12,300 nt of DNA, taken from Candidatus Delongbacteria bacterium (GTDB lineage: Bacteria > JAGOEH01). The notes under the pieces were generated by a model. That model did not search any database. It had not been told where the DNA came from and worked only from the letters and a program-made list of their open reading frames with translations. The stretch is from assembly GCA_017997825.1 (NCBI GenBank), contig JAGOEH010000092.1:1-12300 (forward strand), written 5' to 3'. The number at the start of each line of letters is the position of its first letter. The stretch's first letter is position 1. The translations under genes and the position numbers were made by a program. Shown here piece by piece: positions 1 through 6,913 of this stretch.

Positions 1-1669
1 TTTCGTAATTTTTATAATAGCCTTCCACATCCAAGGAGACGCCTTGGAAGAGAAGGGTTTTATAGCCGGCAGTGAAGTAGTTGGATATACCGGCATCGAC
101 TGAGTTGTCCAACGGAAACCACAGATCGAAGGGGGTAACTTCTCCCATATTCAGAGAGGTGATGTATTGGTAGAAACGGCCGTAACTGACAAATACATTG
201 CTGGTTACCGACAGTTTCCGCCGCAGGGCGATCCTGGGTTCGACATGCAGGTTCCGGCTGCGGGATGAGGATTTGAGATTGCTGAGGCTGGAGTTGAACG
301 TCGTACGGATTCCGGGCTGAAGGGTCCAAACCGGGGTCATATCCCAGCTGTCCTGCATATAGGTCGAGAGGTTGGTATTATCGGCATCAATATCAGGCAT
401 ATGAGTCTGATCGGCATTTTCGTCATTGGTGGTCGCCTTAAATACCACGTTCATTTGTTTCAGATCAAAACCGAAGTCCAGCATGTGGTATTCATTGGGT
501 TTGAAATTCAACAACCCACGCAGAGTGAGATCATTGACGATATTCTTGCGGTCGAAGTAGGTATCTTCCACTGTGAACTTCATTCGGGACAGATATTGAC
601 TGCCGGCCAGGATGAAATGGGAGAAGAACTGGGGATTGAACAGATGGACCCATTGCGTGCTGAAGGTGCTGTTTCCCCACATCATTTTGGCTTTCATCCC
701 GGCATCCAATTTGAGCTGATCTTTACCCAGATAGGTGCTGAAGCTGAGTTTATCGCGGTCCGAGATATCCCAGTTCAGTTTGGCATGGCCATCATAGAAG
801 TAATAATCGGGCAGATCGGCGGAAACGAACTTATCGGCAATGTCCAGATAGGTCCGACGTCCGGAGACCATGTAGGAGCCTTTCTGATTGCCCACTTTCC
901 AAGGACTTTCCAGGGTCAGGCTGGAGCTGAGGATGCTGATGCGGGCGACCCCATCCATTTCCTTACGGTTTCCATCCTTATTACTGACGCTCAACACCGA
1001 GGAGAGCCGGCCGCCATACTTAGCCGGATAGCCGCTTTTAAGGAGTTCCACATCCCGGACGGCGTCGGTATTGAAGGTGCTGAAGAGGCCACCGAAATGG
1101 GTGGGATTATACACATCGATCCCGTCAATCAGGATCAGATTCTGGTCCTGACTTCCGCCGCGGACATAGAGTCCGCTCGAAAAATCGGATATGGCTGAAA
1201 CACCGGGCAGATACTGAACAGCCCGAAACACATCCGCCTCCAAGATCTGCGGCACCTGCTTAATTTCACGCGTCGTTTGATGGATGGTACCGACCTGAAT
1301 GCTGCGGGTATTGATCTTTTCGACACTATCAACCACCTCGATGGTCTGCATCTCAATCTCACCCGATTCCAATTCGATCTTCAAAATCGGAGGAAATCCA
1401 TTCTCTTTGACTACACAGGTTTCGGTCTTCTTATGATAGCTGATATGATCGACCATGATCGTATAGTTGCCCGGGGTCAGCGATGTAATAATAAAATATC
1501 CTTTATGGTTGGTGACGGCCCCTACATACTTGCCAACCACAATCACATTGGCATAGGGCACCGGCTCGCCGGTCTGTTTTTCCGTCACATACCCACTGAT
1601 CGTGGCTGCCGTCATCGAGCCAATACTCAGCATCCACCCGATCAGTCCCAATAACCACACTCTACGCAT
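1..1669 (-). CDS. TonB-dependent outer-membrane receptor with N-terminal carboxypeptidase-like regulatory domain (partial, N-terminal 556 residues)
   Basis: An uninterrupted minus-strand frame runs from ATG at 1669 off the left edge. An AAGGAG ribosome site lies 5 nt upstream. Residues 1-22 form a signal peptide (MRR then a hydrophobic run ending TAA). Residues 23-100 match a carboxypeptidase-regulatory-like beta-sandwich (ISGYVTEKQTGEPVPYANV, then GAVTNHKGYF and LTPGNYTI). Residues about 135-230 are the plug, with the signatures LYVRGGSQDQNLILIDG, VYNPTHFGGLFSTFN and KSGYPAKYGGRLSSVLSV. Beyond this, strand-rich segments such as SYMVSGRRTYLD begin the beta-barrel. The family imports large substrates (siderophores, cobalamin, oligosaccharides, peptides) using TonB energy; the substrate cannot be told here. 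The barrel C-terminus lies outside the window. No partner lipoprotein is visible, and the 381-bp upstream gap suggests its own promoter. Confidence 0.93.
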   Translation of the reverse strand, partial: MRRVWLLGLIGWMLSIGSMTAATISGYVTEKQTGEPVPYANVIVVGKYVGAVTNHKGYFIITSLTPGNYTIMVDHISYHKKTETCVVKENGFPPILKIELESGEIEMQTIEVVDSVEKINTRSIQVGTIHQTTREIKQVPQILEADVFRAVQYLPGVSAISDFSSGLYVRGGSQDQNLILIDGIDVYNPTHFGGLFSTFNTDAVRDVELLKSGYPAKYGGRLSSVLSVSNKDGNRKEMDGVARISILSSSLTLESPWKVGNQKGSYMVSGRRTYLDIADKFVSADLPDYYFYDGHAKLNWDISDRDKLSFSTYLGKDQLKLDAGMKAKMMWGNSTFSTQWVHLFNPQFFSHFILAGSQYLSRMKFTVEDTYFDRKNIVNDLTLRGLLNFKPNEYHMLDFGFDLKQMNVVFKATTNDENADQTHMPDIDADNTNLSTYMQDSWDMTPVWTLQPGIRTTFNSSLSNLKSSSRSRNLHVEPRIALRRKLSVTSNVFVSYGRFYQYITSLNMGEVTPFDLWFPLDNSVDAGISNYFTAGYKTLLFQGVSLDVEGYYKNYE

Positions 1670-1716
1670 TGCTTCTCCTTCTGATTGACTTGATGTTTGT
1701 TCATCCCTAATCCCAT

Positions 1717-1759
1717 AAACAGATCTGTTTTGACGTCATAAATTCGTGATTCGACGTCG
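1717..1759. promoter_or_regulatory. Cluster of three helically phased palindromes upstream of the TonB-dependent receptor
   Basis: A perfect 14-bp palindrome AAACAGATCTGTTT at 1717-1730 directly abuts TGACGTCA at 1731-1738. A second GACGTC-centred palindrome, CGACGTCG, follows at 1752-1759. The palindrome centres are 11 and 21 bp apart, close to one and two helical turns, so all three lie on one face of the DNA. The cluster is 48-90 bp upstream of the receptor start codon, where an operator or activator site would be expected. This is inference from symmetry and position only; no regulator is identified. Confidence 0.35.
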
Positions 1760-1981
1760 GGAAAATATTTTCATTTTAAAGATACGTTTACACCCATTGG
1801 ATGTTTCAAAGATGGTTAAAATGTTTAAATCTTTTTTTACGATGGCTAGGATTTATTCATTATACTATAAGTCAGCCGGGATGAATGATTCCATTCATCG
1901 AATTAAAAGCCCCAATCCCCAATCCTTATTTTTGACTGCTATGATGGGTTGTTCCACGATCCGGATTGAGAAAACCGCTTA

Positions 1982-2000
1982 TATCACCCTGTGGATGATA
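1982..2000 (-). terminator. Possible terminator hairpin after the leftward five-gene operon
   Basis: Read on the minus strand, about 50 nt after the stop at 2051, TATCATCC and GGGTGATA form an 8-bp stem (one G-U pair) around a 3-nt ACA loop. The hairpin forms better in the minus-strand transcript than in the plus one, where the wobble becomes a C-A mismatch. The only T-run is a short TTTT about 7 nt after the stem, so this is a weak intrinsic terminator at best. Confidence 0.3.
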
Positions 2001-2050
2001 CCCAGTCTCCGATGATATGGACCCGGCAGGGATAATGGAATTCGAGGATC

Positions 2051-3139
2051 TCAATTAAAATCGAGATAATAAGCCCAGAGCCGACGGTAAAACTCGATGG
2101 TTCCATTGGCGTTCAGCAACGGCAGCAGCGATTGCAGGCTATCACCGGGATGACGGCGAAACCGGAACTCGGGATCGTAGATATCGGAATATTCCGGATG
2201 GAACTGGACCCCGATTACTTTAGGATAGGATTGATGAATCATGATTTCCGGGATTTTTCCATCCAGGCTGGTGGCGATCAGGGAAAATCCTTGTCCTAAC
2301 TGATCGACACACTGATGGTGAGCGCTGCAGACCAGGGGTTGAATCGGGCTCTTGAGCCATGAAGGGCTGGAAATCCAGGCAATGGAGTGAAGGTGATAGG
2401 ACATCATGGATTCCAGATTGACCGGAAGATTAAACCAATAATTTTTGTGAATCCGGTCATCGGGTAGTCGAAAAACGCTGTCCAGTGTCATAATCTGGTA
2501 GATCTGGCTGGGGATATCCTGAATCAGAGTACCGCCGGCGGCCACATTCATGGTTTGCATACCCAGACAGAATCCCATCACCACATACGTGGGATTGGAT
2601 TCCAAAAATGGTTTGAATTCGGGATTTCGGTTCCCCCCCAGCAAATGGAACAGATAGGAGGTTTCGAAATAATGCCGCCAGGGATCGACAATTGCGGTGG
2701 TCAGATGGGTTTCCGCTTGGTAAACGGCCGGAGGGATATCGGGCCCTCCCAGGGCCAATGTTCCATGACTGGTTTTAAATAGCGTATAAAATTTCTGGGT
2801 ACAGGCATTGGGACAGAACAGGGAATCCGGATCGAGGTTGTTTTTGATCGGATAAAGACGGATAGGAAGATCAGGATGATTTTTCAGATAATCGAGGCTT
2901 TTTTTAAAATCATAATGCTGCTTCGGATGGTAAACGCCGACCAGTTCCAGATTGGGAATCGAGATGGCATGAAACTCGATCAAACGCATAAAGTTTTCCA
3001 GATTACCGATGGTCGGATTCAGAATGATCAGGCGGGTTTTGCCCGCGGGCAGTGAGGCGTGATCGAGACTATCCTGTGAATAAGCGGTTCCGCAGGTGAT
3101 CAAAATGATGACCAGCCACAGTCTGAAACGAGGGATCAT
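2051..3139 (-). CDS. Exported class I glutamine amidotransferase-like protein, peptidase C26 (gamma-glutamyl hydrolase) family
   Basis: 362 residues. C26 family motifs are present in order: GGPDIPP at 131-137, nucleophile elbow GFCLGMQTMNVAAGGT at 189-204 with Cys191, HHQCVDQLGQG at 274-284, and GVQFHPEYSD at 310-319 with His314 and Glu316 completing the triad. Family members cleave gamma-glutamyl amide bonds, and most (PuuD, glutamine amidotransferase domains) are cytoplasmic. This one starts with a hydrophobic export signal (about 1-22, likely cut after AYSQ). It also has an unusual 110-residue N-terminal segment instead of the short usual lead-in. It therefore probably acts in the periplasm, on an unknown gamma-glutamyl substrate. 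Its ATG overlaps the stop of the upstream HEAT-like gene (ATGA), with AAGGAG 7 nt upstream, which indicates translational coupling. The family assignment is strong; the substrate is open. Confidence 0.88.
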   Translation of the reverse strand: MIPRFRLWLVIILITCGTAYSQDSLDHASLPAGKTRLIILNPTIGNLENFMRLIEFHAISIPNLELVGVYHPKQHYDFKKSLDYLKNHPDLPIRLYPIKNNLDPDSLFCPNACTQKFYTLFKTSHGTLALGGPDIPPAVYQAETHLTTAIVDPWRHYFETSYLFHLLGGNRNPEFKPFLESNPTYVVMGFCLGMQTMNVAAGGTLIQDIPSQIYQIMTLDSVFRLPDDRIHKNYWFNLPVNLESMMSYHLHSIAWISSPSWLKSPIQPLVCSAHHQCVDQLGQGFSLIATSLDGKIPEIMIHQSYPKVIGVQFHPEYSDIYDPEFRFRRHPGDSLQSLLPLLNANGTIEFYRRLWAYYLDFN

Positions 3140-3771
3140 GGTTTTTCTCCTTGGAAACGTTGAAGGCCGTTACGGGCCGTAAACCGGATATAAAAATCAT
3201 CCGAATCCGTCAGGGATTGGACCAGAGGACGGTCAATCGGATCAGCCAGAATGCAGAGTGAATGAACGGCATATCGACGGACGACCGGATGAGCATGATG
3301 CGCCAGAAACCGCAGGTAAACCCGGCTGCTGTCGCTATGATCAAACTGGAACAAATCCGCCAGGGGGATCAGGATTATGGGATCGGAGAATTCACCGATC
3401 AGGGGGTAGAACCGGGAAAAAGGAAGAAGTCCGGATTTTTCCGGATATCGGATGCAATAGTAATGAGCCGATTTAAGCAGTCCACGCAACTGCCAGACCG
3501 GATCGGTCGGCATTGGGGATAGTTTGATCGGGAAATCCGGAATCTGGGCCAGAGCACGCTGAATAGTCTGCAGAACAAGAGGATTAGCGGATTGCAGATA
3601 GGGAAGCAGGGATTGAATGGAATAATGGGTTGCCAGAACGGTGGCTAATGAGTCTGAATTGAATGGATTGAGCTGCCGCAGCCGTGATTCGGGAGAATCG
3701 GAACCGGCATTGAGCGGGATCAGCAGCATGATCAGCAGAGTGAAGGATTTATTTAAAGTAGATATAGCCAA
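3136..3771 (-). CDS. Small exported HEAT-repeat-like protein
   Basis: No specific family recognised. The C-terminal part reads like helical HEAT repeats, with a clear unit running from HPVVRRYAVHSLCILADP to DDFYIRFTARNGLQRF. The middle is leucine-rich and helical. I chose TTG at 3771: an AGGA lies 8 nt upstream, and the resulting start (MAISTLNKSFTLLIMLLIPLNAG) is a good signal peptide. Alternatives are GTG at 3819, with no ribosome site and 71 nt of overlap with the upstream gene, and ATG at 3729, which would cut the signal peptide short. The stop overlaps the C26 hydrolase start by 4 nt, so the two are coupled. HEAT folds usually bind proteins. A scaffold or inhibitor role beside the two exported neighbours is possible but unproven. 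Confidence 0.72.
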   Translation of the reverse strand: MAISTLNKSFTLLIMLLIPLNAGSDSPESRLRQLNPFNSDSLATVLATHYSIQSLLPYLQSANPLVLQTIQRALAQIPDFPIKLSPMPTDPVWQLRGLLKSAHYYCIRYPEKSGLLPFSRFYPLIGEFSDPIILIPLADLFQFDHSDSSRVYLRFLAHHAHPVVRRYAVHSLCILADPIDRPLVQSLTDSDDFYIRFTARNGLQRFQGEKP

Positions 3772-5566
3772 GATGACGTTCCTGGTTGATCGGTGGGAAA
3801 GGGAAGCGGGAAGGTTCACGGCAGATCAGCAGCGCCAGGCTGCAGGTTGCACGGGCGGTATCGGCGTAGGCCAGGCAGCTGGAGGCATCAGGAATGAATC
3901 GGTCGATACCCTCCGGATCGTTCAGGATCCCGAGACCGTTTTGGGCTCCGCACGCCATTGAATACCAATTGGACTGGTACTGATCATCCCCTTTGAAGTC
4001 GCCCACCATTCCGAAAGAGTAGTCAAATCCACAGCCCTGAGCCACCCCCCATGATCGATATCGGTCATGGCCGGCCAAATCCAGCAGGATCCCGACAGAC
4101 TGATGGACCCCGCATCCCTGAGCGTAGCGGGTGCTGAGATAGCGGTCATGACCGGCGCCATCCCACAGCATGGCCCATCCCTGCCAAAACCCACAGCCCT
4201 GGCAGAAATAGTCACCCCGATAGCGGTCGTCTCCCTCCAGATCCTGTAATATGGCTATTCCTCCCCCCGCCCATGGGCGAATCCCCATGGCAAAACCCTG
4301 GGCATAGGAATCACGGCTCCGGGAATCCCGAATATCCTCCAGATCGGAGATACATTGATAGTAATCGTTCCCGTGATCCTCCCTCATCAGAGCGATTCCA
4401 CCCGGGAGAGCCGCGGCCTGGGTAAAACCACCTCCCCGGTAGTGATCGGACCCCTCACGATCCCAAAGCAAAGCATGTCCCAGCATCGAAAAGCCCAGTC
4501 CAAATCCGCGAGCTTGATACCGATCATTTCCGGCCAGATCGATTAAAAAGCTATTGCCGGCTATCGACGCGGCCAATCCAAAATGGTCCACCCGATACTC
4601 ATCATTCCCTTGATAATCCAGGATAAGCTGTTCAGAGCAAAAGGCGAAACCGGCGGAAAAATCCTCGATTCCCTGGTAGCGATCATTTCCCTTGAAATCA
4701 AGGATATAGCGATTGTGGCCGGGTATCAGACAGGCTTGAATCTGATAGATGTCGTCCCCTCCAGGATCCAGGATCATAAAAAAATCTCCGTGGTAGCGAT
4801 CGTTATGAGGGGTTCCAATCCGGATCAATCCCATATCGGTTGGGATATCCCGGATCGTATCGTGGTCCGTTTCATCCATCGAGCGTGTCATCAGATACCG
4901 GATCAGGGTATCGGTGGTGATAAAAGACGAGCGGAGAAGATCAATCGGGATCCGGTTTAGGGGAGTCAGGTAGGCGGAATCCAGTTTTTCTCGTTCCAGG
5001 AGGTTGAGTGAATCGGGGTGGGATTGGGTCAGCGATCGGATCCAGTAGGCCAGGAATCCCGGGGGGAAGTAGGAATTGAGCTGGTTTTCAAACGATTTCC
5101 ACTGGCGGCGCTGAAAACGGGCATGGTCGATCATTATCGTGATCAGCGGTTGATTCGGTGTGTAAACCGGATTGGTTCCCGAGCATAGCGGCATCGGAGT
5201 GAGTCCGGTCAGAATGGAATCGATCCGCCCCTGCCGTAGAAGATTTCCCCATCGGAACGGTTCAGCCAGACAGGTCAGAGGACGAGTCAGCCAGGGATAA
5301 ATGGACCGAGTGGTATCGAATTCCGGTTCGGGACAACCGAGATAAAACTTATCGGGGGAGATTCGGTTTTGACGGCAGATCTGTCCGATATCCTTTTGGA
5401 ATTCGAGGGTGAGGGAACGGAGCAGGGAGTCGGGCGAAATCGGTGATGCCGGAGTGGGGGAAATGGAAAGAGCGAGCCAAGGTCCGATCAGAATCCAGAA
5501 GATTCGATAACAACCGCGGCCACAGCGTATTCTTTTTCGTGGGTAAGTGTCAACCATATTTTCCAT
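3749..5566 (-). CDS. Exported protein with about 12 tandem G-x-D-x-Y repeats
   Basis: 605 residues. The N-terminus is basic (PRKRIRCGRGCYR), then a hydrophobic stretch IFWILIGPWLALSI and a likely cleavage region around 36-44, indicating export. Residues about 45-245 form a non-repetitive helical region I do not recognise. Residues about 252-560 are tandem units of about 26-28 residues built as I-L-x-D-x-x-G-x-D-x-Y followed by a glycine-rich turn (for example LIDLAGNDRYQARGFGLGF, ILLDLAGHDRYRSWGVAQGC). The Asp- and Gly-rich turns recall calcium-binding beta-roll proteins, although the RTX consensus itself is absent. The last 45 residues leave the repeat pattern. The only usable starts, ATG 5566 or 5557, lie inside acpS. 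The 3' end overlaps the next gene's start region. The product is probably periplasmic or surface-located; function unknown. Confidence 0.85.
   Translation of the reverse strand: MENMVDTYPRKRIRCGRGCYRIFWILIGPWLALSISPTPASPISPDSLLRSLTLEFQKDIGQICRQNRISPDKFYLGCPEPEFDTTRSIYPWLTRPLTCLAEPFRWGNLLRQGRIDSILTGLTPMPLCSGTNPVYTPNQPLITIMIDHARFQRRQWKSFENQLNSYFPPGFLAYWIRSLTQSHPDSLNLLEREKLDSAYLTPLNRIPIDLLRSSFITTDTLIRYLMTRSMDETDHDTIRDIPTDMGLIRIGTPHNDRYHGDFFMILDPGGDDIYQIQACLIPGHNRYILDFKGNDRYQGIEDFSAGFAFCSEQLILDYQGNDEYRVDHFGLAASIAGNSFLIDLAGNDRYQARGFGLGFSMLGHALLWDREGSDHYRGGGFTQAAALPGGIALMREDHGNDYYQCISDLEDIRDSRSRDSYAQGFAMGIRPWAGGGIAILQDLEGDDRYRGDYFCQGCGFWQGWAMLWDGAGHDRYLSTRYAQGCGVHQSVGILLDLAGHDRYRSWGVAQGCGFDYSFGMVGDFKGDDQYQSNWYSMACGAQNGLGILNDPEGIDRFIPDASSCLAYADTARATCSLALLICREPSRFPFPPINQERHLGYIYFK
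3887..4813 (-). repeat. Coding tandem-repeat region (G-x-D-x-Y units, about 78-84 bp each)
   Basis: This stretch encodes residues 252-560 of the exported repeat protein. Successive cores read HNDRY, GDDIY, GNDRY, GNDEY, GNDRY, GSDHY, GNDYY, GDDRY, GHDRY, GHDRY, GDDQY and GIDRF. The unit containing GNDYY is lengthened by an insert (about residues 405-425, rich in D, R and S). Three adjacent units share an A/C-QGCG turn. The units differ in DNA sequence, so the array looks old and selected at protein level rather than recently amplified. Confidence 0.85.
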
Positions 5567-5874
5567 TGATTTTGATCGATAATGGATTGAAAGGGGGCTG
5601 AGAAATGGATCACGGGGGAGGTCGATTTTCCGCGTTCAATCTGGATATCCAGCCACTGGATTTGGGGTTGGATATGGGGCGGCAGGGCTTTGTAGAGCGC
5701 TTCCTTGCCGGCGAAACGAGCGGCCAGTGACTGATAGATGCATGCCCGGGCGCGGTAGCAGGATTCAATTTCCGCCTTGGTAAAGATCCGGTTTAAAAAC
5801 CGATCTCCAAAGCGTTCGACACTAAGTCTGATTCGATCAATTCGGCAGATATCGATACCCAATCCAATCAACAT
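5488..5874 (-). CDS. acpS: Holo-[acyl-carrier-protein] synthase
   Basis: 128 residues, the normal AcpS length. It transfers the 4'-phosphopantetheine arm of CoA to a serine of acyl carrier protein, activating fatty-acid synthesis in the cytoplasm. The family motifs are GLGIDICRIDRI at 4-15, with the metal-binding Asp8; FTKAEIESC at 31-39; and AARFAGKEALYKAL at 51-64, with Glu58. The C-terminal LTLTHEKEYAVAAVVI completes the fold. ATG at 5874 has AAGGAG 9 nt upstream and lies 15 nt after the rnhC stop. The last 70-79 nt also encode the start of the next gene's export signal in another frame, an unusually long overlap for a conserved enzyme C-terminus. Confidence 0.95.
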   Translation of the reverse strand: MLIGLGIDICRIDRIRLSVERFGDRFLNRIFTKAEIESCYRARACIYQSLAARFAGKEALYKALPPHIQPQIQWLDIQIERGKSTSPVIHFSAPFQSIIDQNQWKIWLTLTHEKEYAVAAVVIESSGF

Positions 5875-5889
5875 CCCTTGGTACTCCTT

Positions 5890-6729
5890 TTAGTCCAAAC
5901 CAAGCCGTTGCCGGATCGGTTTGAAATGGAGTTTAGCGACATACTGCATATCATGATGAGAGATTGAAGCCGTCAGATTGTACAAGTCCCGGCGGCTGAT
6001 GGTAGCGCCGCGGGGTAGCGTCAACTCAAGGCGTTGTGACAACTGATCCAGATGACGGATAAAAGCCCGCCGAGCTAATATCGAAGCGGCTGCCACCGAG
6101 ATATAACGGCTTTCGGCATGGTGTTCCTGAATCAAATGGAGCGAAGGGGGCATGGCCTTCCGGAGCACCGCGGGTGATTGGCTGAACTGGTCACAGATAA
6201 CAGTCCGGCATCCAGTCAGTTCCATCACCGACTCGGCAGCCTGGGCATGCAAATCGGCCAGCATAAGATTGATATTATTGAACCGTTGATACATTTGATT
6301 GTATTCCGCCGGATCCAGCCGGATGATCCGATGGGGAATCACGCTTTCCAATTGCTCTCCCACCTGATGGAGTTGTTTTTCCGACAGAACCTTACTGTCG
6401 GTGATCCGCAGGTGACGAACCCGAGCATGAAGGGTTTCATCCACATAGGCCGCGGCGACACAAATCCCACCGAATATATCCCCTTTGCCCGATTCATCGG
6501 TTCCGATTCCCCAGGTCTGTACGACCCGGGATTCCACCATTGGTAAAAGATCGTCGGGAATCTGCTTTCCCTGGATCATGATGGTTCCGGTATCATAAAC
6601 CATGATTTTACAGTCCGGTCCGTCAAACTGCCAGTGATAGTCCCGACGATGCCGATCGGGATAAAGCCGGCCAATTCTTTCCAGTAAAGCCGGAATCTCG
6701 GAACTTGATACTTTGATGACTTTCTGCAT
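5890..6729 (-). CDS. rnhC: Ribonuclease HIII
   Basis: 279 residues. It cleaves the RNA strand of RNA-DNA hybrids, clearing R-loops and primer remnants. The N-terminal 70 residues correspond to the TBP-like substrate-binding domain that separates type HIII from HII (MVYDTGTIMIQGKQIPDDL). The catalytic domain opens with WGIGTDESGKGDIFG (Asp78, Glu79), then ITDSKVLSE at 109-117, VICDQF with Asp180, and HHAESRYISVAAASILARR with Glu206. These fit the D-E-D-E active-site pattern of the family. ATG at 6729 is preceded by GGAGG at slightly short spacing. As the first gene of the leftward operon it sits about 30 nt downstream of a good promoter candidate. All key residues are present. Confidence 0.95.
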   Translation of the reverse strand: MQKVIKVSSSEIPALLERIGRLYPDRHRRDYHWQFDGPDCKIMVYDTGTIMIQGKQIPDDLLPMVESRVVQTWGIGTDESGKGDIFGGICVAAAYVDETLHARVRHLRITDSKVLSEKQLHQVGEQLESVIPHRIIRLDPAEYNQMYQRFNNINLMLADLHAQAAESVMELTGCRTVICDQFSQSPAVLRKAMPPSLHLIQEHHAESRYISVAAASILARRAFIRHLDQLSQRLELTLPRGATISRRDLYNLTASISHHDMQYVAKLHFKPIRQRLGLD

Positions 6730-6762
6730 TATCCTCCCATCCTGAATCCTCAGTCTGGACTA

Positions 6763-6790
6763 AATATATGCTTCCATTCCGAAAAAGCAA
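6763..6790 (-). promoter_or_regulatory. Promoter candidate for the leftward rnhC-acpS operon
   Basis: On the minus strand TTGCTT (6790-6785) and TATATT (6768-6763) are separated by 16 nt. This is close to the sigma-70 consensus and would start transcription near 6756, leaving a leader of about 27 nt before the rnhC ATG. No other promoter-like pair is evident inside the tightly packed operon. FCB-type bacteria may use a different consensus, so confidence is limited. Confidence 0.45.
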
Positions 6791-6877
6791 GGCAATTTAA
6801 AAGTTCCCCTCCCCCGAAACAGCCTGTCCACCCCGACTCATCACCGGTTATGAACCCCAGTAACTGAATAATTTTGC

Positions 6878-6905
6878 TTGACTTATATAAAAAAACATGT
6901 AAATT
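6878..6905 (+). promoter_or_regulatory. Promoter candidate for the rightward operon, possibly giving a leaderless transcript
   Basis: TTGACT (6878-6883) and TAAATT (6900-6905) are spaced by 16 nt. The predicted start point, about 6912-6914, coincides with the ATG of the first gene at 6914, and no ribosome site lies in the preceding AT-rich bases. The -10 matches only four of six consensus bases. TATATAA inside the spacer is an alternative -10, but it has no good -35 partner. Confidence 0.4.
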
Positions 6906-6913
6906 TAACAGCG

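Larger units (their letters stand above)
1670..2050. other. Gene-free intergenic stretch between receptor gene and C26 hydrolase gene
   Basis: About 380 bp, AT-richer than its flanks, separating two minus-strand genes. It must hold the 3' end of the five-gene operon ending at 2051 and the control region of the receptor starting at 1669. An 89-codon plus-strand frame at 1746-2015 crosses it but looks unlike a real protein. Three palindromes cluster at 1717-1759. A second perfect inverted repeat lies at 1880-1899 (8-bp arms GATGAATG/CATTCATC, 4-nt loop) without a T-run on either side. A loose Bacteroidetes-like promoter match (TTTG at 1810-1807, TATCTTTA at 1784-1777, minus strand) has a 22-nt spacer and is too weak to list separately. 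Confidence 0.8.

Noticed and set aside
401-1198. Plus-strand 265-codon open frame
   Set aside because: Antisense to the receptor gene, whose plug motifs, signal peptide and ribosome site are clear. The plus-strand translation has no family look and no ribosome site.
1880-1899. Perfect 8-bp inverted repeat as an intrinsic terminator
   Set aside because: AT-rich stem with no T-run on either strand; at most a protein-binding site.
1746-2015. Plus-strand 89-codon frame in the intergenic stretch
   Set aside because: No ribosome site, no recognisable motif, and a composition that follows AT-rich non-coding DNA.
3887-4813. CRISPR array or recent DNA tandem repeat
   Set aside because: The periodicity is in the protein. 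DNA units diverge in sequence and length and there are no identical repeats or spacers.
3922-4960. Several open frames on both strands within the repeat region
   Set aside because: Shadows caused by the repetitive GC-biased codons of the G-x-D-x-Y gene; the true frame shows periodic conserved residues and these do not.
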